From Rossellomorea pakistanensis (lineage in GTDB: Bacteria > Bacillota > Bacilli > Bacillales > Bacillaceae_B): a DNA stretch of 64,000 nucleotides. The notes under the pieces were generated by a model. It did not search any database. It saw only the letters and a program-made list of their open reading frames with translations, and had not been told where the DNA came from. The DNA lies in the NCBI RefSeq assembly GCF_016908495.1, contig NZ_JAFBDZ010000002.1:1116001-1180000 (forward strand), in the 5' to 3' direction. A program made the position numbers and the translations under genes. Position 1 is the stretch's first letter. The number at the start of each line of letters is the position of its first letter. Shown here piece after piece: positions 43,210 through 52,559 of the stretch.

Positions 43210-45594
43210 TTGGGACGTAGAATTCAAAAAGCAGCTGTATTAGGTTCTGGTGTGATGGGATCGGGAATAGCCGCTCATCTTGCCAATATCGGGATTCCGA
43301 CCATATTGTTAGATATTGTTCCTAGAGACCTTACAGATGGTGAAAAAGCCAAGGGTCTGTCATTAGAAGATAAGACGGTTCGTAATCGAATTAGTGAAAA
43401 TGCTCTTAAAAAGCTATTAAAACAAAAGCCTGCCCCTCTTACTTCTAAGAAGAATTTATCATTATTATCTGCGGGTAACTTTGAAGACGATATGGGAAAA
43501 ATTAAAGATTGTGATTGGGTGATCGAGGTCGTAGTCGAAAATCTCGACATTAAAAAGAAGGTTTTTGAACAAGTTGAAAAGTATCGTAAAGAAGGAAGTA
43601 TTATTAGCTCAAATACATCGGGTATTTCCGTGGAAGCGATGTCTGAAGGGAGATCAGAAGATTTTCAAAAACATTTTCTTGGAACCCATTTCTTTAATCC
43701 TCCTAGATACTTAAAGCTATTAGAAGTCATTCCCACAGGTAAAACAGACCCTGAAGTCGTTCGGTTTATGAAGACCTTTGGAGAGGATGTACTTGGAAAA
43801 GGTGTAGTAATTGCTAAGGACACTCCAAACTTTATCGCGAATCGAATTGGAACGTATGGTTTGCTTATCACTGTTCAAGAAATGCTTAAAAGCGGGTTTA
43901 GTGTCGGTGAAGTAGACTCCATTACTGGTCCAATGATTGGACGTCCGAAGAGTGCCACATTCAGAACATTGGATGTTGTTGGTTTAGACACATTTGCCCA
44001 TGTCGCCAAAAATGTATATGAGCAAGTCGAAGGGAAAGAAAAGGAAGTATTTGATATCCCTCCATTTATGAAAAAGATGCTGGATAACGGATGGCTAGGA
44101 AGCAAAAGCGGGCAAGGATTTTTCTTGAAACAAGGAAAAGAGATTCTTGAATTAAACACTGAAACGCTAGAATATGAAACTCGGAAAAAATTAAAAACAG
44201 CTAGCACGGAATTGAGTAAGCAAGAAAAAGGATTAGCGAATAAAATGAAAGCGCTTGTTTTTGCTGATGATAAAGCAGGTTCCCTCCTTTGGAACATCCT
44301 TTCTCCTGTTCTGATTTACTCTGCTGAATTGCTCGGAAATATTGCGGATGATATTGAGTCTATCGACAAAGCGATGAAATGGGGCTTTGGCTGGGAAATG
44401 GGTCCATTTGAAACATGGGATGCCATTGGCTTAGAAAAGTCATTGAATAAGCTTCAAAAAGAGGGAAAAGTGGTTCCGGCTTGGATTACTGAAATGGTTA
44501 ACTCAGGAAATTCTACTTTCTACAAAGAAGAAAATGGCGAACAGTTTTTCTACCATAAAGGTGAATACAGACTGATCGAAAGAAATCCTAAGAATATTGA
44601 TTTAAGGCTCCTGAAAAAGCAAGGAAAAGTGATTAAAAAGAATAGCGGTGCCAGCTTTATTGATATTGGGGATGGGGTTGCCTTATTAGAATTCCATTCA
44701 CCGAATAATTCGATCGGTCTAGATATTGTTCAAATGATCAATTTTTCCATTGATGAAGTAGAGAAAAATTATAAAGGACTTGTCATTGGTAATCAAGGAA
44801 AGAACTTCTGTGTTGGTGCCAACTTAGCAATGATGCTAATGGAAGCGCAAGATGATAATGTGTTTGAAATTGATATGGTAGTTCGTCATTTCCAACAAGC
44901 GATGATGAAAATCAAATATTCCAACAAGCCTGTAGTCTCAGCTCCATTTGGCATGACACTAGGTGGCGGATCTGAAGTTTGTCTACCAACCGCTCATATT
45001 CAAGCTTCAATGGAAACCTATATGGGACTTGTGGAAGTAGGAGTAGGTCTTATCCCAGGCGGTGGCGGAAATAAAGAGCTATATTTGAAGTATTTGAATA
45101 GTTTCCCTAATGAAGTAGAGTTTGACCTCCAAAAAGTCGCCAATAAAGTATTTGAAACGATTGCTATGGCCAAGGTTTCTACTTCGGGTGAAGAGGCGAG
45201 AGAAAATAACTTCCTTCATGCTGCAGATGGGGTGAGTGTGAACGGGGATCACCTTATATATGATGCCAAGCAAGTCGTATTGTCATTAAGTGAAAGAGGC
45301 TATCAGGCACCATTGCGTAAGAAAGTACCAGTTGTAGGGGAAACGGGATATGCCACTCTTTTACTTGGTGCTCAATCTATGTATCAATCAGGGTTCATTT
45401 CTGACCATGATTTAATGATAGCGAAAAAATTAGCATACGTCATAGCCGGTGGTAAAGTGCCATACGGAACAGAGGTAGATGAACAGTATTTACTAGATTT
45501 AGAGAGAGAAGCGTTCCTCAGTTTAATCGCTCAGCCTAAATCACAACAACGTATGCAGCATATGCTTCTTAAAGGAAAGCCACTCCGTAATTAA
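43210..45594 (+). CDS. fadN: 3-hydroxyacyl-CoA dehydrogenase/enoyl-CoA hydratase FadN
   Basis: A 794-residue fused enzyme. The N-terminal NAD domain has VLGSGVMGSGIAAHLAN, then GTHFFNPPRYLKLLEVIPT of the dehydrogenase. The C-terminal half is a crotonase domain with LVIGNQGKNFCVGANLAMML and APFGMTLGGGSEVCLPTAHI. It performs hydration and NAD-linked oxidation in fatty acid beta-oxidation. TTG start behind AAAGGAGGA. A FadR box lies just upstream, and fadA follows by 30 nt. Confidence 0.95.
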   Translation: MGRRIQKAAVLGSGVMGSGIAAHLANIGIPTILLDIVPRDLTDGEKAKGLSLEDKTVRNRISENALKKLLKQKPAPLTSKKNLSLLSAGNFEDDMGKIKDCDWVIEVVVENLDIKKKVFEQVEKYRKEGSIISSNTSGISVEAMSEGRSEDFQKHFLGTHFFNPPRYLKLLEVIPTGKTDPEVVRFMKTFGEDVLGKGVVIAKDTPNFIANRIGTYGLLITVQEMLKSGFSVGEVDSITGPMIGRPKSATFRTLDVVGLDTFAHVAKNVYEQVEGKEKEVFDIPPFMKKMLDNGWLGSKSGQGFFLKQGKEILELNTETLEYETRKKLKTASTELSKQEKGLANKMKALVFADDKAGSLLWNILSPVLIYSAELLGNIADDIESIDKAMKWGFGWEMGPFETWDAIGLEKSLNKLQKEGKVVPAWITEMVNSGNSTFYKEENGEQFFYHKGEYRLIERNPKNIDLRLLKKQGKVIKKNSGASFIDIGDGVALLEFHSPNNSIGLDIVQMINFSIDEVEKNYKGLVIGNQGKNFCVGANLAMMLMEAQDDNVFEIDMVVRHFQQAMMKIKYSNKPVVSAPFGMTLGGGSEVCLPTAHIQASMETYMGLVEVGVGLIPGGGGNKELYLKYLNSFPNEVEFDLQKVANKVFETIAMAKVSTSGEEARENNFLHAADGVSVNGDHLIYDAKQVVLSLSERGYQAPLRKKVPVVGETGYATLLLGAQSMYQSGFISDHDLMIAKKLAYVIAGGKVPYGTEVDEQYLLDLEREAFLSLIAQPKSQQRMQHMLLKGKPLRN

Positions 45595-45624
45595 TGGAAA
45601 TTTACGATAGGAAAGAGGGGAAAA

Positions 45625-46806
45625 ATGATGCGTGAAGCAGTCATTGTTGCTGGTGCGAGAACTCCAGTTGGAAGAGCAAAAAAAGGAACTCTAGCCCATG
45701 TAAGACCTGATGATCTCGGAGCAATAGTTGTAAAAGAAACTTTGAAGCGTGCGGGAAACTATGAAGGAAACATAGATGATTTAATTATGGGCTGTGCAAT
45801 GCCAGAAGCAGAGCAAGGATTGAATATGGCAAGAAACATTGGGGGGCTGGCAGGGCTTCCAGATAGTGTTCCGGCTATAACCATTAACCGATATTGTTCT
45901 TCAGGTCTGCAATCCATTGCTTATGCAGCTGAGAAAATCATGATTGGTCATTCAGATACGGCGATTGCAGGTGGAGCAGAATCAATGAGCTTAGTACCAA
46001 TGATGGGGCATGTCGTAAGACCAAATGCAAAATTAGCGGAGACGGCTCCAGAATATTATATGAGCATGGGGCATACTGCTGAACAGGTTGCACAGAGATT
46101 TGAAGTATCAAGGGAGGACCAAGATGCGTTTGCTGTGAGAAGTCACCAAAGAGCAGCAAAAGCGATACAGGAGGGCAAATTTGTTGATGAAATTGTCCCT
46201 GTTGATGTTGTACAACGATCCGTTAACGATGAATACAAACTAGTCACGAAAAACCTTACATTTTCACAGGATGAAGGGGTAAGGCCCGATACGAATGTAG
46301 ATGTTCTATCTAAATTACGACCTGTATTTAATGTAAAAGGTTCCGTAACAGCCGGAAATTCCTCACAAACAAGCGATGGTGCTGCAGCAGTTATGGTGAT
46401 GGATCGTGAGAAAGCTGGCTCACTTGGGTTGCAGCCAATGGCTAAATTCCGTTCCTTTGCGGTAGCAGGGGTTCCTCCAGAAGTAATGGGAATCGGCCCG
46501 ATTGAAGCCATACCTAAGGCGTTAAAAATGGCAGGACTTGAGCTTTCTGATATCGGCTTATTTGAGCTTAATGAGGCGTTTGCTTCTCAATCCATTCAGG
46601 TCATTCGAAAATTAGGATTAGATGAAGATAAAGTGAATGTTAATGGTGGAGCGATCGCTCTTGGTCATCCATTAGGTTGTTCGGGAGCAAAATTAACACT
46701 CACACTTCTTCATGAAATGAAACGACGAAACGAACAGTTTGGTGTTGTCACCATGTGTATTGGCGGTGGCATGGGAGCGGCAGGAGTCTTTGAATTAATT
46801 AGTTAA
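45625..46806 (+). CDS. fadA: Acetyl-CoA acyltransferase (3-ketoacyl-CoA thiolase) FadA
   Basis: A 393-residue thiolase. The nucleophilic Cys is in [16 protein letters not shown], the second Cys in [16 protein letters not shown], and the His in [16 protein letters not shown]. It cleaves 3-ketoacyl-CoA to acetyl-CoA in the last step of beta-oxidation. Two adjacent ATG codons are possible starts behind GAGGGG. It is coupled to fadN; the next operon gene, fadE, is separated by a 330-bp gap that holds an inserted element. Confidence 0.95.
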   Translation: MMREAVIVAGARTPVGRAKKGTLAHVRPDDLGAIVVKETLKRAGNYEGNIDDLIMGCAMPEAEQGLNMARNIGGLAGLPDSVPAITINRYCSSGLQSIAYAAEKIMIGHSDTAIAGGAESMSLVPMMGHVVRPNAKLAETAPEYYMSMGHTAEQVAQRFEVSREDQDAFAVRSHQRAAKAIQEGKFVDEIVPVDVVQRSVNDEYKLVTKNLTFSQDEGVRPDTNVDVLSKLRPVFNVKGSVTAGNSSQTSDGAAAVMVMDREKAGSLGLQPMAKFRSFAVAGVPPEVMGIGPIEAIPKALKMAGLELSDIGLFELNEAFASQSIQVIRKLGLDEDKVNVNGGAIALGHPLGCSGAKLTLTLLHEMKRRNEQFGVVTMCIGGGMGAAGVFELIS

Positions 46807-46872
46807 TAACAGAGATATTTGGCTCTCTAAGTAGTAAAAGGGAAATGAATAACTCTTTCCCTTTTACTACAA

Positions 46873-47059
46873 GGCTGTTTTCTAACCGTTTGTTGCTGCC
46901 TGAGATAAGTCGGAAATATTTTTGAATCATTGATCAGCCTGAATTCACTAGACTCCTGCGGGTACAGTGGCTTAAGCGTGGATGCTCACGGATCACCCTA
47001 AGGTGTGCGAAGTGTATCAAACTGCTTGTTAAATAACAATAATCATTACGAAAAGAGCC
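46873..47059 (+). mobile_element. MITE-like element M, copy 4, in the fad gene cluster
   Basis: The left end GGCTGTTTTCTAACCGTTTG continues TTGC; the right end ACAATAATCATTACGAAAAG continues AGCC and is its imperfect inverse. The interior differs from copies 1-3 and has ACTAGACTCCTGCGGG and GGATCACCC, a decayed form of the widespread Bacillus 'CTCCTGCGGG' repeat. It separates fadA from fadE. Confidence 0.65.
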
Positions 47060-47136
47060 TAAAATAATTATTGAAATCGGCTATTTAATGAAAGACTGCG
47101 AGAACAGTCTTAATTATGCGATTAGGGGGAATTAAA

Positions 47137-48921
47137 ATGCCAAATCAAACAGATAAGTTGATTAAAGGCGGTAGTTTTTTAATTGAAGATGTTTCATATG
47201 AGAAAATGTTTACTCCAGAAGATTACACCGACGAACAAAAAATGATTGCGAAAACCACTGAGGATTATGTATTAAATGAAGTCCTTCCTGTTGTGGAGAA
47301 ATTAGAAAATCATGAATTTGAACATTCTGTAAGACTATTAAAAGAAGCTGGAGAGTTAGGATTGCTTGGAGCAGATGTTCCAGAAGAGTATGGCGGGTTA
47401 GGTCTGGATAAAGTCAGTTCAGCTTTAATTGCCGAGAAAATGTCCCGTGCTGGAGGGTTCTCGATCTCACATGGTGCTCATGTAGGAATTGGGTCACTAC
47501 CAATTGTATTATTTGGAAATGAAGAACAAAAGCAAAAGTATTTACCTCCACTTTCAACTGGTGAAAAGCTTGCTGCCTATGCCTTAACAGAGCCTGGATC
47601 GGGTTCCGATGCCCTCGGTGCCAAAACGACAGCAAAGCTTAATGAAGCAGGGACACATTATATCCTTAACGGGGAAAAACAATGGATTACAAATGCGGGA
47701 TTTGCAGACGTATTTGTAGTATATGCCAAAATCGATGGAGAACATTTCTCTACCTTCATCGTGGAAAGAGACTTCAAAGGAGTATCTACCGGCCCAGAGG
47801 AAAAGAAAATGGGAATCAAAAGCTCTTCTACACGAACACTCATATTAGAGGATGCTGAAATTCCAGTTGAAAACCTTTTAGGGCAAGCCGGAAAAGGTCA
47901 TATCATTGCATTCAATATTTTAAACATCGGCCGTTATAAACTTGGAGTAGGCGCAGTTGGAGCAAGTAAGCGAGCATTTGAAGTAACGGCTCAATACACA
48001 AACCAGCGTCAACAATTTAAAACCCCAATTTCATCCTTTAATTTAACAAAAGAAAAGCTATCCACCATGGCTTCAAAGCTGTATGCAGCAGAAAGCTCTG
48101 TTTATCGAACAGTAGGATTATTCGAAGACCGTATGAGCCAACTAACGGATGATGAGGTTAAAAATGGAACAGAAGTTGCAAAATCAATAGCTGAATACGC
48201 CATCGAATGCTCTTTAAACAAATTCTTCGCGACTGAGGTATTAGATTATGTAGTCGATGAAGGTGTACAATTGCATGGTGGATATGGATTTATGCAAGAA
48301 TATGAAATTGAGAGAATGTACCGTGATTCACGAATTAACCGGATCTTTGAAGGAACGAACGAAATCAACCGATTATTGGTTCCGGGAACCTATCTTCGAA
48401 AAGCAATGAAAGGGGAGCTCCCACTTCTTCAAAAGGCTCAAGCACTTCAAGAGGAATTGATGATGCTAATGCCAGAAGAAGTAGGTGACGAACCGCTCGC
48501 TCAAGTAAAGTACCTTGTGAAAAACGCGAAGAAAATTGGATTAATGCTTGCCGGTCTAGCGGCTCAGAAATATGGGAAAGCATTAGAAAAAGAGCAAGAA
48601 ATTCTAGTGAATATTGCGGATATCGTTTCTAATGCATATGCAATGGAGTCAGCCGTTCTTCGCACTGAGAAGGCAATCAATAAAAATGGAGAAGAAAAAG
48701 CAAGCCAGAAGCTTCTCTATACCCAAATCTTCTGCCAGGAAGCTTTTAATGAGATTGAACAGCATGCAAAAGAAACACTTGTTGCCGTGGAAACAGGAGA
48801 TTCATTACGGATGATGTTATCGGCTCTTCGTAAATTCACACGACATACTCCGATTAACGTTATAGCTGCAAAACGGAAAGCATCAGAAAAGCTCGTAGAT
48901 GTTGAGCGTTACACAGTTTAA
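47137..48921 (+). CDS. fadE: Acyl-CoA dehydrogenase FadE
   Basis: From the ATG behind TAGGGGGAA this is a 594-residue flavoprotein, the same length as B. subtilis FadE. An earlier ATG (47116) lies before the ribosome site. Flavin and substrate motifs are AYALTEPGSGSDALGAKTTA, KQWITNAGFADVFVVYAKID and YRDSRINRIFEGTNEINRLL; the catalytic Glu is in this last group. A C-terminal helical extension of about 190 residues is normal here. It begins beta-oxidation by making trans-2-enoyl-CoA. Confidence 0.95.
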   Translation: MPNQTDKLIKGGSFLIEDVSYEKMFTPEDYTDEQKMIAKTTEDYVLNEVLPVVEKLENHEFEHSVRLLKEAGELGLLGADVPEEYGGLGLDKVSSALIAEKMSRAGGFSISHGAHVGIGSLPIVLFGNEEQKQKYLPPLSTGEKLAAYALTEPGSGSDALGAKTTAKLNEAGTHYILNGEKQWITNAGFADVFVVYAKIDGEHFSTFIVERDFKGVSTGPEEKKMGIKSSSTRTLILEDAEIPVENLLGQAGKGHIIAFNILNIGRYKLGVGAVGASKRAFEVTAQYTNQRQQFKTPISSFNLTKEKLSTMASKLYAAESSVYRTVGLFEDRMSQLTDDEVKNGTEVAKSIAEYAIECSLNKFFATEVLDYVVDEGVQLHGGYGFMQEYEIERMYRDSRINRIFEGTNEINRLLVPGTYLRKAMKGELPLLQKAQALQEELMMLMPEEVGDEPLAQVKYLVKNAKKIGLMLAGLAAQKYGKALEKEQEILVNIADIVSNAYAMESAVLRTEKAINKNGEEKASQKLLYTQIFCQEAFNEIEQHAKETLVAVETGDSLRMMLSALRKFTRHTPINVIAAKRKASEKLVDVERYTV

Positions 48922-48990
48922 TGAGACTCGAGACTGTCCTTTATGGCGGTCTCTTTTTATTAGGCTAATTTCAGACAAGTTGAATGTCAT

Positions 48991-49107
48991 AAAAAAAGGC
49001 TGTCTAAAAAGAGAACTGAAACCATCACAGATAGAAGACCCTCCTAAGGTTTCTATCTTAAAGTTATGGTTCCAGACTCATTGGTTTTAGGACAGTCCTT
49101 TGTTTTT
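48991..49107 (+). terminator. Long hairpin of the GGCTGTC family (copy 3)
   Basis: AAAGGCTGTC pairs with GACAGTCCTTT, and internal arms GAAACCAT and ATGGTTCC, and AGATAGAA and TTCTATCT, pair as well. A T-rich tail follows. It is placed after fadE. Confidence 0.65.
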
Positions 49108-49146
49108 ATTAGTAATATCAGATTAATTTGTTCCACTATATATGAA

Positions 49147-49262
49147 AATGTGCATAAATTTGAAATCTCGTGCATTTCTCTTGGATTTTCGTGCGCAAAA
49201 TTAGATTCATGTGCATTGACTAATCGATTACGTGCATGAAATCAAAAAGATGTGCATTTCGA
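49147..49262 (+). repeat. Phased word array C (CGTGCAT, six units, 20.4-nt period)
   Basis: TGCAT (once TGCGC) occurs at 49151, 49171, 49192, 49212, 49233 and 49253, giving steps of 20, 21, 20, 21 and 20 nt. Sequence between words is A/T-rich and unrelated. The rest of the 48.92-49.54 kb gap holds the long hairpin and nothing else that I can support. Confidence 0.8.
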
Positions 49263-49536
49263 CATTCAAGTCAAGGAAGATAATGTTTCTCCTTATGCAT
49301 GGACTGAACTGGAATGAGTAACCGTATGAATTCTAAAAGGAAAACAAAGAATTAATGACAATTTTACCTCAAATTATCGATCAGGGTAATTCTTTTTCAT
49401 GTAGCGTAGTAGGAAAATGGGCTATCCAAATAGAGAGAAATCCAGAAAATATGGAAACATTAATGATCCTATTTCTAAAATAAAAATGATCTCGCTAATC
49501 GTAAAAATATTGACTTATCAGACAGCCTCTTTATTC

Positions 49537-49860
49537 CTATTTTGTATTCTCCTGTGGAAGCCACTCCTGAGACCATTTTTCTATTTCTTTCATTATAGGT
49601 TCAAGTGAAAGACCCTTTTCAGTTAAAGAGTATTCTATTCGTACAGGAGTCTCTGGATAGACCTCTCTTCTAACAATCCCTTCATCCTCAAGTTCCTTTA
49701 GTCTCTCGGAAAGAAGTCTTCCACTAATTCCTGTTGCAGATTTAATCGTGCAGTTTCTTTGAGGACCGGCAAGCAATTGATAAATAATTAATCCAGTCCA
49801 GCGCTGGCTTAATATACTTATAGCTTTTTCGAATCTAGGACAAATCAATGATTTATTCAT
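49537..49860 (-). CDS. HxlR/DUF24 redox-sensing repressor, CatR/YodB-like
   Basis: A 107-residue winged-helix protein of the HxlR (MarR/DUF24) group. It has the family pattern CPRFEKAISILSQRWTGLII and SGRLLSERLKELEDEGIVRR. A single Cys at position 7 corresponds to the redox-active Cys of YodB and CatR, which react with quinones or diamide. It is divergent from catDE, whose B. subtilis counterparts are repressed by YodB and CatR. Operator-like repeats with GGTTAC/GTAACC lie between them. Confidence 0.86.
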   Translation of the reverse strand: MNKSLICPRFEKAISILSQRWTGLIIYQLLAGPQRNCTIKSATGISGRLLSERLKELEDEGIVRREVYPETPVRIEYSLTEKGLSLEPIMKEIEKWSQEWLPQENTK

Positions 49861-49877
49861 ATTTCATCACTCCTATA

Positions 49878-49893
49878 TAGGTATTATAACCTA
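49878..49893 (-). promoter_or_regulatory. Operator/-10 of the HxlR repressor gene
   Basis: TAGGTATTATAACCTA is an inverted repeat (TAGGT/ACCTA) that encloses a minus-strand TATAAT -10 box. This suggests autorepression. Confidence 0.6.
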
Positions 49894-49934
49894 ATATAGA
49901 TAAATAATAAATTTACTTTCAATTAATTATTTAC

Positions 49935-49981
49935 TTGACATTATTTAGTTGTAAAAATATAATAGGTTACATAAAGTAACC
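49935..49981 (+). promoter_or_regulatory. catDE promoter and operator
   Basis: TTGACA (49935-49940), 17 nt, TATAAT (49958-49963) is a full consensus promoter. GGTTAC-ATAAA-GTAACC at 49965-49981 overlaps the expected start of transcription, the right place for a repressor. Confidence 0.85.
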
Positions 49982-50020
49982 GATATCGTTTTATTTATAT
50001 TTTTAAGGAGTGTTTAGGAA

Positions 50021-50443
50021 ATGTTAAGAAAATACGAGATAGGGGCTTTTATCTTAAGAATACTACTAGGTTTTACATTTTTCATTCATGGGTTAGCGAA
50101 GTTTCAGGATGGTATTGAAAATACAGTTGGCTTTTTTGAAAGCATAGGTCTTCCAGGCTTTTCTGCTTATGTAGTAGCTGGAATTGAGTTGATTGGCGGA
50201 ATTGCACTAATACTAGGAATTGGTACGAGAGTCATTTCCGTTTTATTGGCTTTGATTATGATTGGAGCCATTTTTAAAGTGAAATTAGCTGGAGGATTTT
50301 TAGGTAATGGTCAAATGGCTGGATTTGAACTTGACCTTGCATTATTAGCTATCTCAGCTTACCTAGCTTTAACGAATCGTTCTGCGTTTGCATTAGATAA
50401 TGTCATTTTTCAATCAAAACGAGATAACCAATTGGAGGGATGA
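50021..50443 (+). CDS. catD: DoxX-family membrane protein CatD
   Basis: A 140-residue four-helix DoxX-type protein with LRILLGFTFFIHGLAKFQDG and a central VAGIELIGGIALILGIGTRV. In B. subtilis catD (yfiD) is co-transcribed with the dioxygenase gene catE and helps resist catechol and quinones. The same pair occurs here behind a consensus promoter and an operator. It probably acts at the membrane as a quinone-linked partner. Confidence 0.85.
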   Translation: MLRKYEIGAFILRILLGFTFFIHGLAKFQDGIENTVGFFESIGLPGFSAYVVAGIELIGGIALILGIGTRVISVLLALIMIGAIFKVKLAGGFLGNGQMAGFELDLALLAISAYLALTNRSAFALDNVIFQSKRDNQLEG

Positions 50444-50445
50444 AA

Positions 50446-51294
50446 ATGAAATTTCACCAAAAACCATGTACTTTTGTTAGTCAGGTAGAATTGAAAGTTG
50501 AAAATTTAGAGCGTTCTCTCTCCTTCTATGAGGAGGTTATTGGTTTTCAAATTCTCGAGAGCTCAGAGAGAAAAGCTATTTTAACAGCAGATGGGAAAAC
50601 GCCTTTATTATCAATTGAGCAACCTGACAATGTGAAGGTGAAAGAACCGCGTACAACCGGTTTATATCACTTTGCCTTGCTTTTACCAACTCGTGCTGAT
50701 TTAGCCAGAGCATTACAGCATTTTATTAAAATGAACATTCGGTTAGGAGCATCGGATCACTTAGTTAGTGAAGCACTTTATTTAGATGATCCTGATGGAA
50801 ATGGCATTGAAATATATGCTGATCGCCCATCTTCTGCATGGAGTTGGAGGGAAGGGCAAGTAGTAATGGCTACAGAACCGTTGAATGCAGAAAACCTTCT
50901 TAAAGAAGCAAATGGGGAGCAATGGATGGGTCTACCGAAAGCAGCCTTAATGGGTCATATTCATTTACATGTATCAGAATTAGAAAAAACAGAAGAATTT
51001 TATCTTAAAGGGTTAGGGTTTGAACTAGTTACGCGATACGGTTCACAGGCTCTCTTCCTATCTACCGGTGGATACCATCATCATATTGGTCTAAATACAT
51101 GGAATGGAGTAGGAGCTAAATCACCTGCTGAAAACAGTGTAGGGTTGAAATGGTTTTCACTCGTTTTCCCTACGGAAGAGGATAGAAAGAATATCGTTAT
51201 GCAATTAAAAAATATAGGAGCTCCAGTGAGAGATGAAAATGGGGAGTTTACTACGGAAGATCCCTCTGGAAACCCTATTCGATTGTTGGTTTAA
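50446..51294 (+). CDS. catE: Catechol-2,3-dioxygenase CatE (VOC superfamily)
   Basis: A 282-residue protein with two VOC domains. The first runs from VSQVELKVENLERSLSFYEE and the second from HIHLHVSELEKTEEFYLKGL. Metal ligands His in the second domain (HIHLHV), His in GGYHHHIGLNTW and a late Glu fit an Fe(II) extradiol dioxygenase. The ATG at 50446 is better placed from GGAGGG than the one at 50440 that touches it. It opens catechol rings outside or at the membrane side in the B. subtilis system; the location here is not evident from sequence. Confidence 0.87.
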   Translation: MKFHQKPCTFVSQVELKVENLERSLSFYEEVIGFQILESSERKAILTADGKTPLLSIEQPDNVKVKEPRTTGLYHFALLLPTRADLARALQHFIKMNIRLGASDHLVSEALYLDDPDGNGIEIYADRPSSAWSWREGQVVMATEPLNAENLLKEANGEQWMGLPKAALMGHIHLHVSELEKTEEFYLKGLGFELVTRYGSQALFLSTGGYHHHIGLNTWNGVGAKSPAENSVGLKWFSLVFPTEEDRKNIVMQLKNIGAPVRDENGEFTTEDPSGNPIRLLV

Positions 51295-51392
51295 ATGGGA
51301 TTGATTTTCATGAGGATCTATAGGAACGAGTTAAAATACCAAAGCAAGCCTCAGGAAATAGCATTTTTGGAATATGATTTTAAGGAAAAATA

Positions 51393-51432
51393 GAAGCGCC
51401 ATGTAGAAATAGAATCTGCTGGCGTTTTTTTA
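51393..51432 (+). terminator. Terminator after catE
   Basis: AAGCGCCA pairs with TGGCGTTT around a long loop and ends in seven T. Confidence 0.65.
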
Positions 51433-51562
51433 TTAGATTCATTGGAGGAATTCGGCAAGAAGGGATATAATATGAGAGTATACAACATAAAGGATATTGA
51501 AGGGTTTTGTAGAATTATGTATATAGTAAAGAGTGCTTGTTACATGAAAGGTGGTGAAGGCA

Positions 51563-51922
51563 TTGACATTGACGTTTTACTCATACCCAAAGTGTGGAAC
51601 ATGCAGAAAAGCTAAAGCCTGGCTTGAGAATCAAGGGAAAGAGTTTAATGAAGTACATATCGTGGAGAATCCACCGTCTAAGGAAGAACTAAAAAGTCTT
51701 TATGAGAAAAGTGGATTGCCATTAAAAAAGTTTTTCAATACAAGTGGAAAAAAATATCGCGAACTAGGTCTTAAAGATAAAGTGAACAGTGCTTCTGATG
51801 AGGAGCTATTAGAAATTCTTTCATCAGATGGGATGTTAATTAAACGGCCAGTTACAACAGATGGTACACATGTTACGGTTGGATTTAAAGAAGAACACTT
51901 TGAAGAAACTTGGAATAAATGA
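51563..51922 (+). CDS. yusI: ArsC/Spx-family protein YusI
   Basis: A 119-residue arsenate reductase-like thioredoxin fold with FYSYPKCGTCRKAKAWLENQ (CxxC), then KKFFNTSGKKYRELGLKDKV and IKRPVTTDGTHVTVGF, the usual Arg-Pro motif. The start chosen is TTG at 51563, 8 nt from AAGGTGG; the GTG at 51551 is inside that ribosome site. Length matches YusI (118). It lies between the fad/cat genes and gcvH. Target unknown. Confidence 0.85.
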   Translation: MTLTFYSYPKCGTCRKAKAWLENQGKEFNEVHIVENPPSKEELKSLYEKSGLPLKKFFNTSGKKYRELGLKDKVNSASDEELLEILSSDGMLIKRPVTTDGTHVTVGFKEEHFEETWNK

Positions 51923-51993
51923 TAATGTTTTCTTGCTTTTTAAAGTAGAAATATGTCAATATAAATTTGAACATAAGCTATGGAGGGATTGGA

Positions 51994-52377
51994 ATGAGTA
52001 CACCGAAAGAACTACGTTATTCAGAGGAACATGAATGGGTAAAAGATGAAGGGGAGAAAGTTCGTATTGGAATTACGGATTTTGCTCAATCAGAACTAGG
52101 CGACATCGTTTTTGTTGAATTACCTGAAGTAGGTGACGAGATCACAGCAGACGAGCCATTCGGAAGTGTAGAATCAGTAAAAACGGTATCAGAGCTATAT
52201 GCTCCAGTAAGTGGAAAAGTAGTGGAAATAAACGAAGAATTAACTGACAGCCCAGAGTTTGTTAACGAATCTCCGTATGAAAAAGCATGGATGATTACAG
52301 TTGAAGTTTCTGATTCAGCTGATCTGGACAAGCTTATGACTTCAGAGCAATATGATGAAATGATCAAAGAAGGCTAA
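51994..52377 (+). CDS. gcvH: Glycine cleavage system H protein
   Basis: From the ATG behind TGGAGGGA this is a 127-residue lipoyl carrier, equal to B. subtilis GcvH. The lipoylated Lys is in [20 protein letters not shown]. It shuttles the aminomethyl group in glycine cleavage and in Bacillus also serves as the lipoate relay protein for lipoylation of 2-oxoacid dehydrogenases. It is a single gene with its own terminator. Confidence 0.96.
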   Translation: MSTPKELRYSEEHEWVKDEGEKVRIGITDFAQSELGDIVFVELPEVGDEITADEPFGSVESVKTVSELYAPVSGKVVEINEELTDSPEFVNESPYEKAWMITVEVSDSADLDKLMTSEQYDEMIKEG

Positions 52378-52386
52378 AAATGATGG

Positions 52387-52424
52387 AATGATCCCAGTAA
52401 AATGATTTCACTGGGATCATTTTA
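52387..52424 (+). terminator. gcvH terminator
   Basis: AATGATCCCAGT pairs perfectly with ACTGGGATCATT around AAAATGATTTC, then TTT. Confidence 0.9.
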
Positions 52425-52559
52425 CTATTAGGGAAAGATGTTATCATAAATTACTGAAAGCGATTAAGATTTACATTTCAGTTGCATCTGTTAAAGTCGT
52501 TCTCATGTTTAGCTCAACTTAGGGAAATCTAATGATAACTAAGTTGGGAGGTTTTTTAT

